A stretch of 64,000 bases of DNA from Phycomyces nitens (GCA_022702545.1 JAHRBC010000001.1:3844001-3908000), one strand, 5' to 3'; numbered from the stretch's first letter, positions 47,172 through 58,400 are shown. A program made the numbers and translations. Notes: a model not told the origin generated them from the sequence alone.

Positions 47172-47649
47172 CGTTCTGAAGACCATCTGGTCCTACCTGT
47201 TTCAATTTCCTTTAATGATAAAATAATACATACTCAAGCCTTAGTCGATTCTGGTGCCCATAGCTCATTTATTAGTGCTGACTTGGTAAATCAATATCAA
47301 ATTCCAATCAAGAATAAAAACCTTCCTTTACCAATTTATGTAGTTGATGGTCAAGAACTGGCAGGCGGAGCTATAACTAAAGAAACTACCACCCTATTGT
47401 TCTCTGTTGGTGGACACACAGAAACAGCCACTTTCCATGTCCTGCCCTTCTCCACCTATCCTATCATACTGGGAACCAGTTGGTGCGCTAGCCATGACCC
47501 TGTAACCTTATCCTGGAAAACCCATTCCGTTTCATTTATACCTGACCACCAAGCAGATCCTTCATGCTCTCGCCAAAACCCAGTATCTGTACCATTGATC
47601 AACAAATTAAACAACTTAAAAAAATCTCCTATACCACTGCCTCCAGCCC

Positions 47650-47790
47650 CCATGTCTCCAGTCTCTGTGTCTCCAGTCCCCGTGTCTCCAGTCCCCATGT
47701 CTCCAGTCCCTGTGGCTCCAGTCCCAGTGTCTCCAGTCCCCGTGTCTCCAGTCCCAGTGGCTCCAGTCCCAGTGTCTCCAGTCCAAGTGT
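47650..47790 (+). repeat. 15-bp coding minisatellite in Gypsy C Pol
   Basis: About nine tandem copies of a TCTCCAGTCCCCGTG-type unit, each encoding Ser/Ala-Pro-Val-Pro/Val-Val/Met, in the linker between protease and reverse transcriptase. The frame is kept throughout. Confidence 0.9.
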
Positions 47791-50745
47791 CTTCTAACTC
47801 AGCCTCTACTGCCTCTTCACCTAAGATCCCCTCAAAATACAGTGACCTGTCAGCTGTCTTTAGCAAGGCAAAAGCCGACATACTACCTGAACACCGAAAG
47901 TATGATATTGAAATCCAATTACAAAAAGATGCCCAACCTCCTTGGGGCCCGATATACAATCTTGGTGAGCCCGAACTCAAATCATTATGTGAATACTTGG
48001 ACGAAAACCTGGCCAAGGGTTTTATTCGCCATTCAAAGTCTCCTGCAGGTGCCCCAATCCTCTTTGTGAAGAAAAAGGACAGATCTCTTCGCCTTTTTTC
48101 GGATTACCGAGGCCTTAACAAAGTCACGGTAAAGAACCAATACCCTCTCCCTCTGATCAATGAGTTGCTTGACCGTCTTGGTAACACAAAGGTCTTCTCA
48201 AAGATTGACCTCCGTGGAGCCTATAACCTTGTCCGCGTTAAACCTGGTGATGAATGGAAAACTGCATTTCGAACTCGTTATGGTCACTTCGAATACACTG
48301 TCATGCCTTTTGGACTGTGCAATGCCCCTGCAACATTCCAACACATGATGAATGATGTATTCTGGGACATGCTCAATGATTTTGTAGTAGTTTACCTTGA
48401 CGATATCCTCATATTTTCTGCCAACCAAGCTGATCACGATATTCATGTCCGTAAAGTACTTCAACGCCTTCTTGACCACGGCTTGTATGCAAAACTTGAG
48501 AAATGTGCATTTGATCAACCACAAGTCGAATTCCTTGGCTATGAAATATCAGCAGCTGGGGTATCCATGGATCCCGCAAAAGTAGAAACTATTCAAGATT
48601 GGAAAACACCGGAATCTGTCCATGCCCTACAGGTTTTCCTTGGTTTTGCTAACTACTATCGAAGGTTTATCAAAGGATTCTCCAAAGTGGTACTTCCAAT
48701 GACCAAGCTCCTATCAAAAAAAAGTACCATTTCATTGGTCTCCAGAAGCTCAGAAAGCCTTCGAGTTCCTCAAGTCCCAATTCTGCTCAGCCCCTATCCT
48801 TGTACATGCTGATTTCTCCCGCCCATTTGTTCTAGAAACCGATGCCTCGGATTTCGCAGTCGGTGCCATCCTCTCTCAAGTCAACTCTGAAGATGTGTTA
48901 CACCCAATTGCATTCTTCTCCCGTAAGTTGCTTCCTGCTGAAATAAATTATGAAATATATGACAAGGAAATGCTGGCAATCATGGAGGCCTTTGAAGTAT
49001 GGCGCCATCACTTGATCGGTGCTCAACACAAGGTCACTGTCTACACCGACCATAAGAACTTAGAATATTTCACCACTACCCGCCGACTTAATCGCCGTCA
49101 AGTTTGTTGGTCTCTCTTCTTGGCTGATTTTGACTTTGAAATTGTTTACCGTCCTGGACACATGCAAGGAAAACCTGATGCACTTTCCCGCCGTCCAGAA
49201 TTTCAGCCTAAAGGAGGAGATGAAGTATACAATGTTCAGAACCAAGTACTGTTAAAGCCTAGCCAATTCATCATTGGTGCTTTAACTACCCGCAGTCAAA
49301 CTAAATCTCTTGTCCAAAGTATTCAACAAGCTACCAAGTCAGACCCCACAGCCCAGGAACTCCTTAACAATCTCGACTCGGATCCAAGTCTATCCACAAG
49401 CAATGGAATACTATATAGAGACAAGCGCATATATGTACCAGAGGGTGAATGCCAAATTCAAGTCCTTAAAGCTCAACATGATGCTATACTTGCAGGTCAT
49501 TTTGGTATTGCTCGAACCCATGATCTGGTGGCTAGAGCTTATTGGTGGCCTCGATTACGTAAATATGTCAAGGATTACATTGCTACCTGCAAGACATGTT
49601 CAAGAAGCAAGACCTCCCGTCACCCGAAACATGGGCATCTGGTGCCACTCTCCATACCACAACAGCCTTGGACCTCAGTATCATTGGACTTTATCACCGA
49701 TCTCCCTGAATCTGGTTCCTTTGACAGTATAATGGTAATTGTAGACCGCCTATCAAAGATGGCCCACTTCGTCCCATGCAATAAGACTATCACTGCCGCA
49801 GAATCCATAGATTTGTTCATAGCAAATGTAGTCCGGTTACATGGTGTACCCCTGGATATTGTATCTGATCGTGGGCCCCAGTTTGTATCCCAATTCTGGC
49901 GATCCTTCCACAAGACCCTTGGTACCTCTACTTCGTTGTCCAGCGCTTTCCACCCAGAATCTGATGGTCAAACAGAACGCATGAATCAGATCCTAGAACA
50001 ACATTTAAGGTGCTATACCAACTATGCTCAGAATGACTGGAGTACACTCTTGCCAATTGCGGAATTCGCATACAACAACTCAACACACTCAGCCACCAAG
50101 CATTCACCATTTCTTGCAAATTATGGCTTCCACCCCAGACTGGACCTTAGTCAGATCAAAGAAGATACAATTCCAATGGTCCAGGATAAAGTTCTGACCA
50201 TGAAGAAGATTTTTGAAAACCTCCAAGGCAACATGAAGCAAGCTCAACAGGACTACTCAAGACATGCGAACAAGCATCGAAAAGACATCCCTGCTCTGAT
50301 TCCTGGATCTGAAGTCTGGTTATCTAGCTCTAACCTTCGTACAAGTCGCCCCAGCAAGAAACTGGACTACAAGCGTATTGGACCCTTCAAGGTGGTAGAA
50401 CAGATAAATTCGGTAGCATACCGAATAAAGCTTCCCTCAACTATGAAGATCCATGATGTATTCCACGTGTCACTCTTAGAACCTGTCACCAAGAATTTAC
50501 TATCAGCAAGACACCAAGCCCCACCGCCACCAGTAATTATAGACAGCGAACAAGAATATGAAGTGCAAGAAATCTTGGCCAAATGACTACATCGCAACAA
50601 GGTTCAGTACTTGGTTGAGTGGAAAGGTTATGGCCCAGAAGAACGGACCTGGGAACCTCTTGAGCACTTGCAGAATGCTCCAGCCAAGGTCCAGGACTTC
50701 GAGACCAGGACGACTCCCCAAGGACACCTCTTGAGAAGGAGGTGA

Positions 50746-51043
50746 TGTAAGGAACCAAGCTCATTGGTTACTGAGTCAAACCAATTCGAATCGTTCAAAC
50801 ACCATACCAATCAGAATGGATTCCATTGTATAGCTAGACGAACCATTAGGGACTCAGTTCCTCTTCTTATTATATCTTAGTACCACCTACACTATAATTA
50901 TATCTCTTAGACACTTAGCTAGAAAATCATATAAATACTCATTGCGCTTGATCCCTAGAAGATCAAGCAAACAACACGTTAAATAAAGGAACTTCTTCTT
51001 CTCTTCTCTTGTCTGTTCTTCCTGCCTAGTCCCGTTCCTGACA
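50746..51043 (+). repeat. 3' LTR of Gypsy C
   Basis: 298 bp. The polypurine tract GAGAAGGAGGTGA directly precedes it and overlaps the Pol stop codon. TTTGC follows as the target duplication. Confidence 0.93.
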
Positions 51044-53732
51044 TTTGCAATCGGAATGGGCGTCGTGTTGGTGTAGGTGCAGGTGGAGACGAGGTGGCAA
51101 AGGAGGAAGAGAGCTTAGAAAAGAGAGGAAGGAAAGGAGCTGATATTGACAACTTGAGGATGACATTCATATAGTCCTCCTTGTACGAATTCTGGACAAA
51201 TATTTTCATAAAGGTTGACTCAAACCCGTCTCTTCTGTTTGTCTTGACACTCTTCAACAACCCATTATATCTCTCAAACCCAAAGAGCCAATAACCGTAC
51301 ACGGGTCCAAAATCACAAACAGTGTCGCGAAGATGGAGGTGCAGGTGCATGTTGCAGGTGAGGATGGTGTGTGGGTATTGTTGTTCACAGGCTTCACCAA
51401 ATTTTTCGAGATGACTATGAGCTTCATCAAGTTTGTCAAAAGTGATGGTTGGCTTGGTAAGGAGGTGGCAGGCATTGACAAAGCTGATCCAATTCTGGAA
51501 CTTGGCAGCAGGGAGAACGGTCTTCAATAGAGCAGGGGAGTAAATGAGCACCCAGGATTTCTACTCGTCGGCCTTCATATGGGGAAATCCCTTCCCAATC
51601 TTCGTCTTCAACACTGCGTACTCTGCAGGCAGCACCATGGTCTCTGCCACCCTCTGCATCTCACAAAGATTGTTGTCTGTGATCAGACCACTGGCAGTCC
51701 ACGTCTCGACCATCCTCTTCGCCGTTCCCAGGAATAGGTTGTGCATGGGATCAATGATTGTTCCACGTACTAGATCAAAGTATCCAAGGCGATGCAACTG
51801 CGACCATCAAACACCATTTTTGACCTCCAGCTGATGCCTTTCTGAGGGCGTACTTGCACTCTTCCACTCCTCAGCATGCACCCGGTTTTGAGCACCATTT
51901 GCAAGTCTCCATGCACAGAAATCAAAACCACGAAAATCAACATTGTTTGTCCCTTCCAAGCAAGAGAAACTACGACTGCATTTGTAGCATGCATGGGTAC
52001 TGTTATGAGACGTGAATCCACTGGTTTTCCTGGCGGCAGGGATATCACATGCAACCATGAAGAGTGCAGCACGAACAGTTACTCCAGTTGGGTTTTCATA
52101 ACTTGGAATGACCATTCCAACATACAGCTGCTCCAACTCGTCGACCAAGGGCTTGAGGTAGTTGTTAATCTCCTCTGATCTTGGTTCCTTTGGCCCAGGC
52201 ATCAGACCAACAAGAATCACGTTTTCTGCCTTGAACCTATCCTCTTGAGGCAAATTGTTGATTGCCAGGTAAATGGCTCCAGAGGAATGAGTGATACCAT
52301 AAAATGGCTGAAACCAATCAATGTTGAGAGTCAACATGAGTGAGCGCGAGTCTTCAACAAAGGGAATGACGTTCTTGTCCTTCAACCCCTTCCACATCGC
52401 ACCATCATAAATGTCGCACATTGTATCAATGATCTTCAACTCCTGGTTCCATTGTCTGATCATGCTTTCGAAATCCGGGCGGAGGAAAATGACTCTCAAC
52501 GCCTGCTTGATAGACTGATACATGTACGATCTCTTGGCAACCAAAGCACCAGATGACGATTGCTTCATAAGTTGGCAACCACATGGAGAACGGGAACCGA
52601 GCTTGGCAGAATCGCACTGAAGTGGAGCAGACCCAGCTTCCTCATACACCGTGTGGCAATCCTGGCACACAACAAATCTCTTTACACCCTTGGTCAAGGC
52701 AGTGAAACCCGTCATGCTTTGGAGACCAGAAAGGCTTGAGGGCAATTGGAAGTCCTGTCCATAAATCATCAAGAGTTTGTTGATGAACTCAATCAAGACA
52801 ACAGCACCCTTATCGACCACATAACGGGATGCAAACAGAACAACGAAAATGGCAATTGCTCTGTGCACTGGGTTTTCGGGCATACCAGGAGTAGCAAAAG
52901 GGTCTATTATTTAAAAAGGAAAATTATTAACACTCAATTTTTGCTTGCTTTTGTATAGCTATTCAATACTGACCTTCACTATCAAACTCCTCGACCTCAA
53001 TCTCCTCGACATTGGCTTCATCATCACTGTCATTGTCAGAGTTGTTAGTGATTTCAGCACCATTGCCATTGACCTCATTGTCAAGTTGATCGGCATCAAC
53101 CATTTGGTCATAATCCCCAAAAGGTAAGTTGGGCTGACTGTCAACTGCCACGGATTCGGATTCAATAATCGGCATTGCTGCAAATATGGGTTAGATTAGT
53201 TTATTACTCTGCACTGGTTTTCAAATAAATATATTTTACCCTCAACATCCAAATCCATCATATCACTTTGTGTGCCTGAGTTCAATTGAAAAATACAAGT
53301 TGTTATTGCACAGTAAATGAAAATTAACACTAGTATACATACTGCTCTCAAATTCGCCAGTTTCTTCAGTTCTTGCTCTCTTACTATGGCGTTGGTAAGT
53401 GTGCTTGGATACAATAGTGAATCCTTGCTGGTTATTGCTGCAATTGTTGCAGTAACAGGTGGTGGTGTTTTGTGCAGAAATAGAAGACATAGTTTATATT
53501 ATTTGATTGTGAGATAAAAAAGGAAACAAGTGCTACATATTTTTATTTGCTGTTATTTTATAGACAAGAAAAAGGCTATTGTTCTTTGATCCTTTGCCCA
53601 AACCAATAGGATGCATCAAAATTATACTTTTTATTTTTAAAAAAAATAATGTCTGAGATGAAAAAAAGCTCTATGTTTCTAGTACCCATCTGCACCATTT
53701 ATACTAGGTGAAATCGAGGGGTTTTTCTAGTG

Positions 53733-54035
53733 TGATTATTCATCTTTGACTATACTAGAGAGGTGTCTAATGTTCTTACAAACTTATTATAAACGGATTA
53801 CCAATTTCTAAAATTACAAACAGATGAATAATCATTTCAAATCATGCTTGATTTGTAAAGACAAGTTTGTCGTGCCTAATTTTGGTGAAACAAGCTCTAG
53901 TGACTTGTCTTTACAAATCAAGCATGATTTGAAATGATTATTCATCTGTTTGTAATTTTAGAAATTGGTAATCCATTTATAATAATTTTTAAGAACATTA
54001 GACACCTCTTCAGTGTAGTCAAAGATGAATAATCA
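53733..54035. repeat. Palindrome with two arms of about 134 bp
   Basis: Arms 53,733-53,866 and 53,903-54,035 are inverted copies with few differences and a 36-bp loop. The left arm begins exactly where CACTA-like element 2 ends; the base pairs before the left end of element 2 continue the arm (ATGG/TTATTCATC against ATGATTATTCATC), showing that the element inserted into this palindrome. The loop (TTTGTCGTGCCTAATTTTGG...) has an inverse copy at about 54,190-54,232, in the 3' flank of the tRNA gene. Confidence 0.85.
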
Positions 54036-54230
54036 TTTAGAAAACTATATAAGATATCCAAATTCAAAACAATAAAAATTATCTTTTATCCTCTCTCTTA
54101 TTTTGAATACTCCTGTGTATTAAAGCTTGACCAATTTGACTATGTTTACAGTGAATTGGAAGATAGCCTAGATCAAGAACGACAAGTTACTCGAACTTGT
54201 CTCACCAAAATTAAGCACGACAAAAATTAT

Positions 54231-54235
54231 AAAAA
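54231..54235 (-). terminator. Pol III terminator of tRNA-Ser
   Basis: TTTTT on the minus strand, three bases past the mature 3' end; a second T5 run follows at 54,222-54,226. Confidence 0.7.
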
Positions 54236-54238
54236 CAT

Positions 54239-54320
54239 CGTCGACTGCAGGATTTGAACCTACGCGGGCAGAGCCCATGTGATTTCTAGTCACACTCCTT
54301 AACCACTCGGACAAATCGAC
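54239..54320 (-). tRNA. tRNA-Ser (anticodon AGA)
   Basis: The 82-nt minus-strand sequence folds as a class II tRNA: acceptor stem GTCGATT/AGTCGAC with discriminator G, D arm with GAGTGGTTAAGG, anticodon stem TGTGA/TCACA around loop CTAGAAA, long variable arm (TGGGCTCTGCCCGC region) and T arm GTAGG-TTCAAAT-CCTGC. Anticodon AGA reads UCU/UCC serine codons. No intron. Its 5' end is 8-9 bases from the LINE 1 insertion point. Confidence 0.93.
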
Positions 54321-54545
54321 ACGGCTCTTTCGCTTAAGGATTTTTTTACCCCAAAAAATTTCCTTTTATAGTAATTTTACCGAACTTTCCATCCATCCTA
54401 ACCAACACTGCCAACAACTACGCATCCATCGCCTACCACGCCCCATCCCGCCTCCGTAGCAAGTTTTCCATTAAGCTTACCAGTCCAAGCACCCACTGTC
54501 CAAGTTTCAGCCCAAACGAACGACATTTATTTTCCCCGATTCCCG

Positions 54546-55427
54546 ATGTCATCTTCAATGATGCCCCCAATCCCAGGCGCATCAAATGAGCTCATGTCTT
54601 TTTTGGCCTCCATGTTGACCCGCCTTGACAACACTGAGAAGCTTGCTGTCCAAGTGAAGGCTCTTGAAGCCGAGAACAACCGCCTCCAAGCAGAATTGGC
54701 GGACACCCGAAAACGTCTTGAGCAGGCTACGACCTCTCAAACCTCCCTTCCCCTGGGCAATAGCCCAAATGTTTCAACCTCCGACCCCGCCCCAAATCCC
54801 AGTTCCCAGGAACCAGGATTGGAAGCCTCCACTTGGGCTGCCAAGGCCAGCGTCAACCGCCCCCCTCCTGCCCGTAAGGGTCCTTCCCCACGCCGAGTTG
54901 CTGCTTCTCAGCGTATTTTCACTGCGGCCTCTGGCCCCCTTGGATATAAATACGTTTATATTCCTCGCTCCCGTCGCCTTACCCACAGGGAAGTGCGTAG
55001 CTCCCTCCGCACCCTTGGTATTGACACTGCTCGTCTGTTGGACATTAATTTCCCTGCTCGTGGAGTTGTTGGCATACTGGTCCACCTCCAGTTCATTGAC
55101 GAATTTGAGGCACAACTCAATAGAGCCAAGGTGGAGATCATTGGTGACTTTGATCCCGTTGACCCACAACACTTGGCAGACCCCAAGTACCACGATCTCC
55201 CTCTGGACGAGCGGGCAAATACTGCCATTCAAGTACAGAATGCGCGTTGTCTCCAGACCCTCAAGTTCCTCCGCCCCCATGTTGCCCTCCCAGTTGCCCA
55301 CTTCTTTGTTGAAGAAGGGTGGATTAGCTCTGATGAGGTGCCTCCCCGTTCTGCTCTTGGTGGGGATGCTGAACAACTGTTTAAGAGAAAGCGCACTCTC
55401 GATCCAAGCAGCCTCATGGAAGAATGA
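54546..55427 (+). CDS. LINE 1 ORF1 protein
   Basis: 293 aa. A leucine-rich coiled coil spans about residues 10-62 (LTRLDNTEKLAVQVKALEAE, then NNRLQAELADTRKRLE), followed by a Pro/Ser-rich linker and a basic stretch (PPARKGPSPRRVAAS) and then a folded-looking C-terminal half. No CCHC knuckle is seen. In LINEs ORF1 is an RNA-binding chaperone that trimerises through its coiled coil; that role is inferred. Its stop overlaps the ORF2 start as ATGA, suggesting coupled termination and re-initiation. Intact here and in LINE 2. Confidence 0.85.
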   Translation: MSSSMMPPIPGASNELMSFLASMLTRLDNTEKLAVQVKALEAENNRLQAELADTRKRLEQATTSQTSLPLGNSPNVSTSDPAPNPSSQEPGLEASTWAAKASVNRPPPARKGPSPRRVAASQRIFTAASGPLGYKYVYIPRSRRLTHREVRSSLRTLGIDTARLLDINFPARGVVGILVHLQFIDEFEAQLNRAKVEIIGDFDPVDPQHLADPKYHDLPLDERANTAIQVQNARCLQTLKFLRPHVALPVAHFFVEEGWISSDEVPPRSALGGDAEQLFKRKRTLDPSSLMEE

Positions 55428-58400
55428 GTGAGCTTTCTATAGGATTATGGAACGCCAATGGGCTTCAACCCCGTGCCATAAACGACGTGCTCAACCACTG
55501 TCAGTCCCTCCATATGCTCTTCATCACAGAAACATGGCTCCTGTCACCTGCGCGTATTCTCACATCATGGTCCCAATTTCATTTGTACGGACCCCCTGTT
55601 GCTGGGACATACCGTGGGTCAATGGGAGTTTCATTGTTAGTCTCCCCTTCCTGTCCTTACACCGTCACCCAAATCCCTATGCCCAACAACTATGCCCTCG
55701 CCGTCAAGATTGGCACCCTTCGATTGGTTTGTGTTTACCTCCCCCTCTATGTCCACTGCCGATGCCCTTTCTGTTCTCTCTGACATTCCTTTGACTGAAG
55801 ACACCCTCCTTTGTGGGGACTTCAATGCCCGTTTGGGTTCCATCACTGGAGATTATGCCACAAATTCTCGCGGCCTAGCACTTAGTGCATGGCTAGAAGA
55901 AAGATCCCTCACTGTCCTTAATGGCTCACTCTCTCCTTGCACCCCCACCTACATTTCCTTTCGCCGTGAAGTCGAAATTAGCAGTATCATTGACCTATTC
56001 ATCACCAACACCAATTTCGCCAATCCCTCTCTCCACATTCAAACCGAACTCTCCCTAGGCTCTGACCACCGACTTCTTTCACTTTCCTTCACCTATGACC
56101 TTGACCCTTCCCCTCCATCTCCACCCCCTCTCCGCCGACTCTGGAACCTCTCACGCCTCAAGGAACCAGACGTCCTTCAACTCTACACCGATTCCCTCAT
56201 CCTCAACGCCACACCCCTCCTCAACACCTTGCAAGACATTGTACAAAACCCGCCCTCCTCTCCTCCCCCCATTGATGCCCTTACTAACGATTTCAACACA
56301 CTCATTTATGATTCTCTTAGTAGTTCAATAGGTACCCGCCCTCACCGCCCATCCAAATGGAAGAAATTCTGGACCCCTGCCCTTCAAGCGGCAGCCGACC
56401 ATCGTGATGGTTGTTACAAGCAATGGCGTCGTGCTTGTGGCATTGACAAGATCAATTGGTGGAGCCGGCACCAACATGCACATCAGGAGTTCCGTCAACA
56501 AGTCCAGACAGCAAAACGTCAATCCTGGCACGCCTTCTGTAGGTCTCTGGAACGTGACTTTGCCAAGGCCACTTCCAAGATCAAACAGATCAAAAGGCGT
56601 CGACAACCCAAACATGTCTTCCAACATGACGATGGCCCAGCTGCTGCAGCAACCATCATGTGCAACCACCTTGCTTCGGTGTATAGTGGCCACATCCTTC
56701 CTTCCTCCCGCCCTCCTCCTCCTCCATCAACCTCTCCTCACCTGCCTTTCGCCGCTGTTGACTCCCCATTTGATTCGTCAGTGGTGGAAGAATACATGCG
56801 ATTTATGCCTAGCCGCAAGGCGCCGGGTCCTGACCATATCCGTGCAGAAATGCTTAAGCCCGTTCGGTCCAAACTCTCTCCTCTCCTTGCCCTGCTCTTC
56901 ACTCTGTGTTGGCAGTGGTCTTATGTCCCCTCTCTCTGGCGCCAAGCCCAAGTTTTCCCAATCTTCAAGAAGGGTAACCCAAACGACGCTGCCAATTATC
57001 GGCCAATCTCTCTCACTTCTGTTCTTCGGAAATTACTTGAGATGTGTATTGCGCCTGATCTCACCAAGTTCTCTCCTCCCTTGGACGTAGCACAAGGTGG
57101 ATTTCGCCCCCGACGTGGAGCACTGGACCAGGCCCTCTGCTTGCATGACCTTGTCAAAGCCCACTACCGCCGCCACAACCGCTACCCTGTAGTCGCCTTC
57201 CTTGACATCAAGGCAGCTTATGACACCGTAGACCGACGTGTCATTTGGGATGCTCTTGTCCGCCGTCAAACTCCCCCTGCCCTCGTTGGCCTCCTTGTCA
57301 ACATGTTTGACGAAGTCTCCATCTCTGTCCTTCTTGGCAACTTCTCCTCCCATTCCTTCTCTCCTTCCACAGGTGTACTGCAAGGCTCAGTCCTCAGTCC
57401 CCACTTATACTCTATCTACATCAACTCCCTGCCGCCTCTCCTTCGCACAGTTGCTCTGTCTACATCCGCCGCCCATGTCCCATCGTCCTCTCCCTCCTCG
57501 TTGGATTCCTATCGCGCCCTTTTGGATCCTTCAGGTGTGGATGACTTTGGCGATTCCACCTCTCCCACGCCGATTAACTCTCTTCTCTTTGCTGACGACG
57601 TTGCCATTTTTGGTTCCGTTCCTGACGTTCAGAAAATGTTGGATCTGGCCGCAGCCCACTCTCTGGAACTCGGTTACCGTTGGAGTCCATCCAAATGTGC
57701 ATTTGTGTACCAAAACTCCCGCTCCCACTCTCCTCCCTCCCTCTCCCTGTATGGTGAGTTACTCCCTGCAGTGGATGAGTTTATCTACCTTGGCATGCCG
57801 TTCCGGAGTAAGGGAATTCATTCCCCTCCATTGTAACCCATCGTCGAGCTGGTACCCTTGCTGCCATGGCCACAATGCACGCCGTTGGTGCCTGCCGTTC
57901 TGGTTTCTCTCTGCTCTTGAGCTCTCGGTTATACCGAACGTTCATCCGTCCCAAGTTCGAGTATGGCCTGGCCATTGCCCCACTCCTAGAAAAGGATTTC
58001 AAGGCCTTGGAACTGATACAAGATAAGTGTCTTCGCATGATAGTTGGGGGCATGCCACGTCCTCCACTATTGTGTTGAAGCACATCTGTAATATACCCAG
58101 CATGAGATTCCGCAAGGATATCCTTGTTACCAAGTTCTGCCTTCGGGCCCGTACCCTTCCTTCCCGCTGTCTCCTTTCTCTCCTCCACCAACACCACCGT
58201 TCCCATTCCTCCCTTGTCCCGCTGAGCCACCATCCATTCCTTCTCGATATGCCAGTTTCCCTCAACGTACGTAGCATCAACGCCGTACAAAAATACCTTG
58301 ACTCCCGTCGAGTGTCCCTTTTCGCCACCTTCCTCTCCAACACCACCCAAGTCTTGATCCAAGCATGTCGCCCTGACCTTGGGGTTGACCCAATCCTGTT

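Larger units (their letters stand above)
29555..50745 (+). pseudogene. Pol of Gypsy C, interrupted and frame-broken
   Basis: Starts MDNISLSPPDPPPLTR (29,555-29,602), is interrupted by CACTA-like element 1 plus a CGT duplication, and resumes at 47,175 with [13 protein letters not shown] in the same frame. Domains: protease [10 protein letters not shown], a Pro/Val repeat linker (47,650-47,790), RT with [11 protein letters not shown] and [11 protein letters not shown], RNase H TDASDFAVG, integrase HHCC (HFGIARTHD..CKTC), catalytic DFITDLP, SDRGPQF and SDGQTERMNQ, and a chromodomain VEWKGYGPEERTWEP ending at 50,745, next to the 3' LTR. Two further defects: an 8-A run at 48,716-48,723 that appears one A too long, and TGA at 50,584 in place of an Arg codon just before the chromodomain. 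Confidence 0.9.
28193..51043 (+). mobile_element. Gypsy C: chromovirus (Ty3/gypsy) interrupted by CACTA-like element 1
   Basis: LTRs of 298 bp at 28,193-28,490 and 50,746-51,043, TGTAAGGAAC...CCTGACA, flanked by CTTGC and TTTGC (5-bp duplication with one transition). It lies in the coding sequence of the element 2 transposase. Gag and Pol are separate frames; Pol is split at codon 17 by CACTA-like element 1. Without that insertion it is about 5.28 kb. It is a family distinct from Gypsy A/B, with a CCHC Gag and a classical chromodomain at the integrase end. Confidence 0.93.
27541..53490 (-). pseudogene. Tnp2-type transposase of CACTA-like element 2, split by Gypsy C
   Basis: Minus-strand exons 53343-53490, 53240-53275, 52974-53177 and 52903 onward; the last exon is cut at 51,044 by Gypsy C and resumes at 28,192 to the stop at 27,541. 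Exons 1 and 2 are 148 and 36 nt, as in the intact copy at 29,847-32,929. Removing Gypsy C and one duplication rejoins ..RLQ-DFVE.. in frame. Blocks seen: CYCNNC zinc-like N-terminus, a very acidic linker, NIDWFQPF, MPGPKEPRSEE, HACYKC, IDPMHNLFLGTAKRM and GFERYNGLL, all shared with Tnp2-type transposases. Two internal stops: TGA at 51,807 (CGA in the sister copy) and TAG at 51,561 (TGG there). Non-functional. Confidence 0.85.
24595..53732 (-). mobile_element. CACTA-like element 2 (outermost layer of the nest)
   Basis: The right end, read inward on the minus strand, starts CACTAGAAAAACCCCTCG and has TTTCACCTAGTATAAAT about 22 bases in; the left end at 24,595 reads TACTGAAAAGGGG with TTTCACCTAGTTTAAAT at the same distance. 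Flanking 3-bp words are TGG and TGA; the sequence just past them (TTATTCATC) matches a palindrome arm that has TGA there, so the duplication was probably TGA. Without Gypsy C it is about 6.28 kb. It carries a Tnp2-type transposase (-), a second gene (+) and a microexon gene (-). All three are damaged. The left border is less certain than the right; 24,547 is another possible start. Confidence 0.75.

Noticed and set aside
47456..48016. Gly/Thr-rich 186-aa minus-strand ORF
   Set aside because: Antisense of the Pro/Val minisatellite in Gypsy C Pol; repeat-driven and without support.
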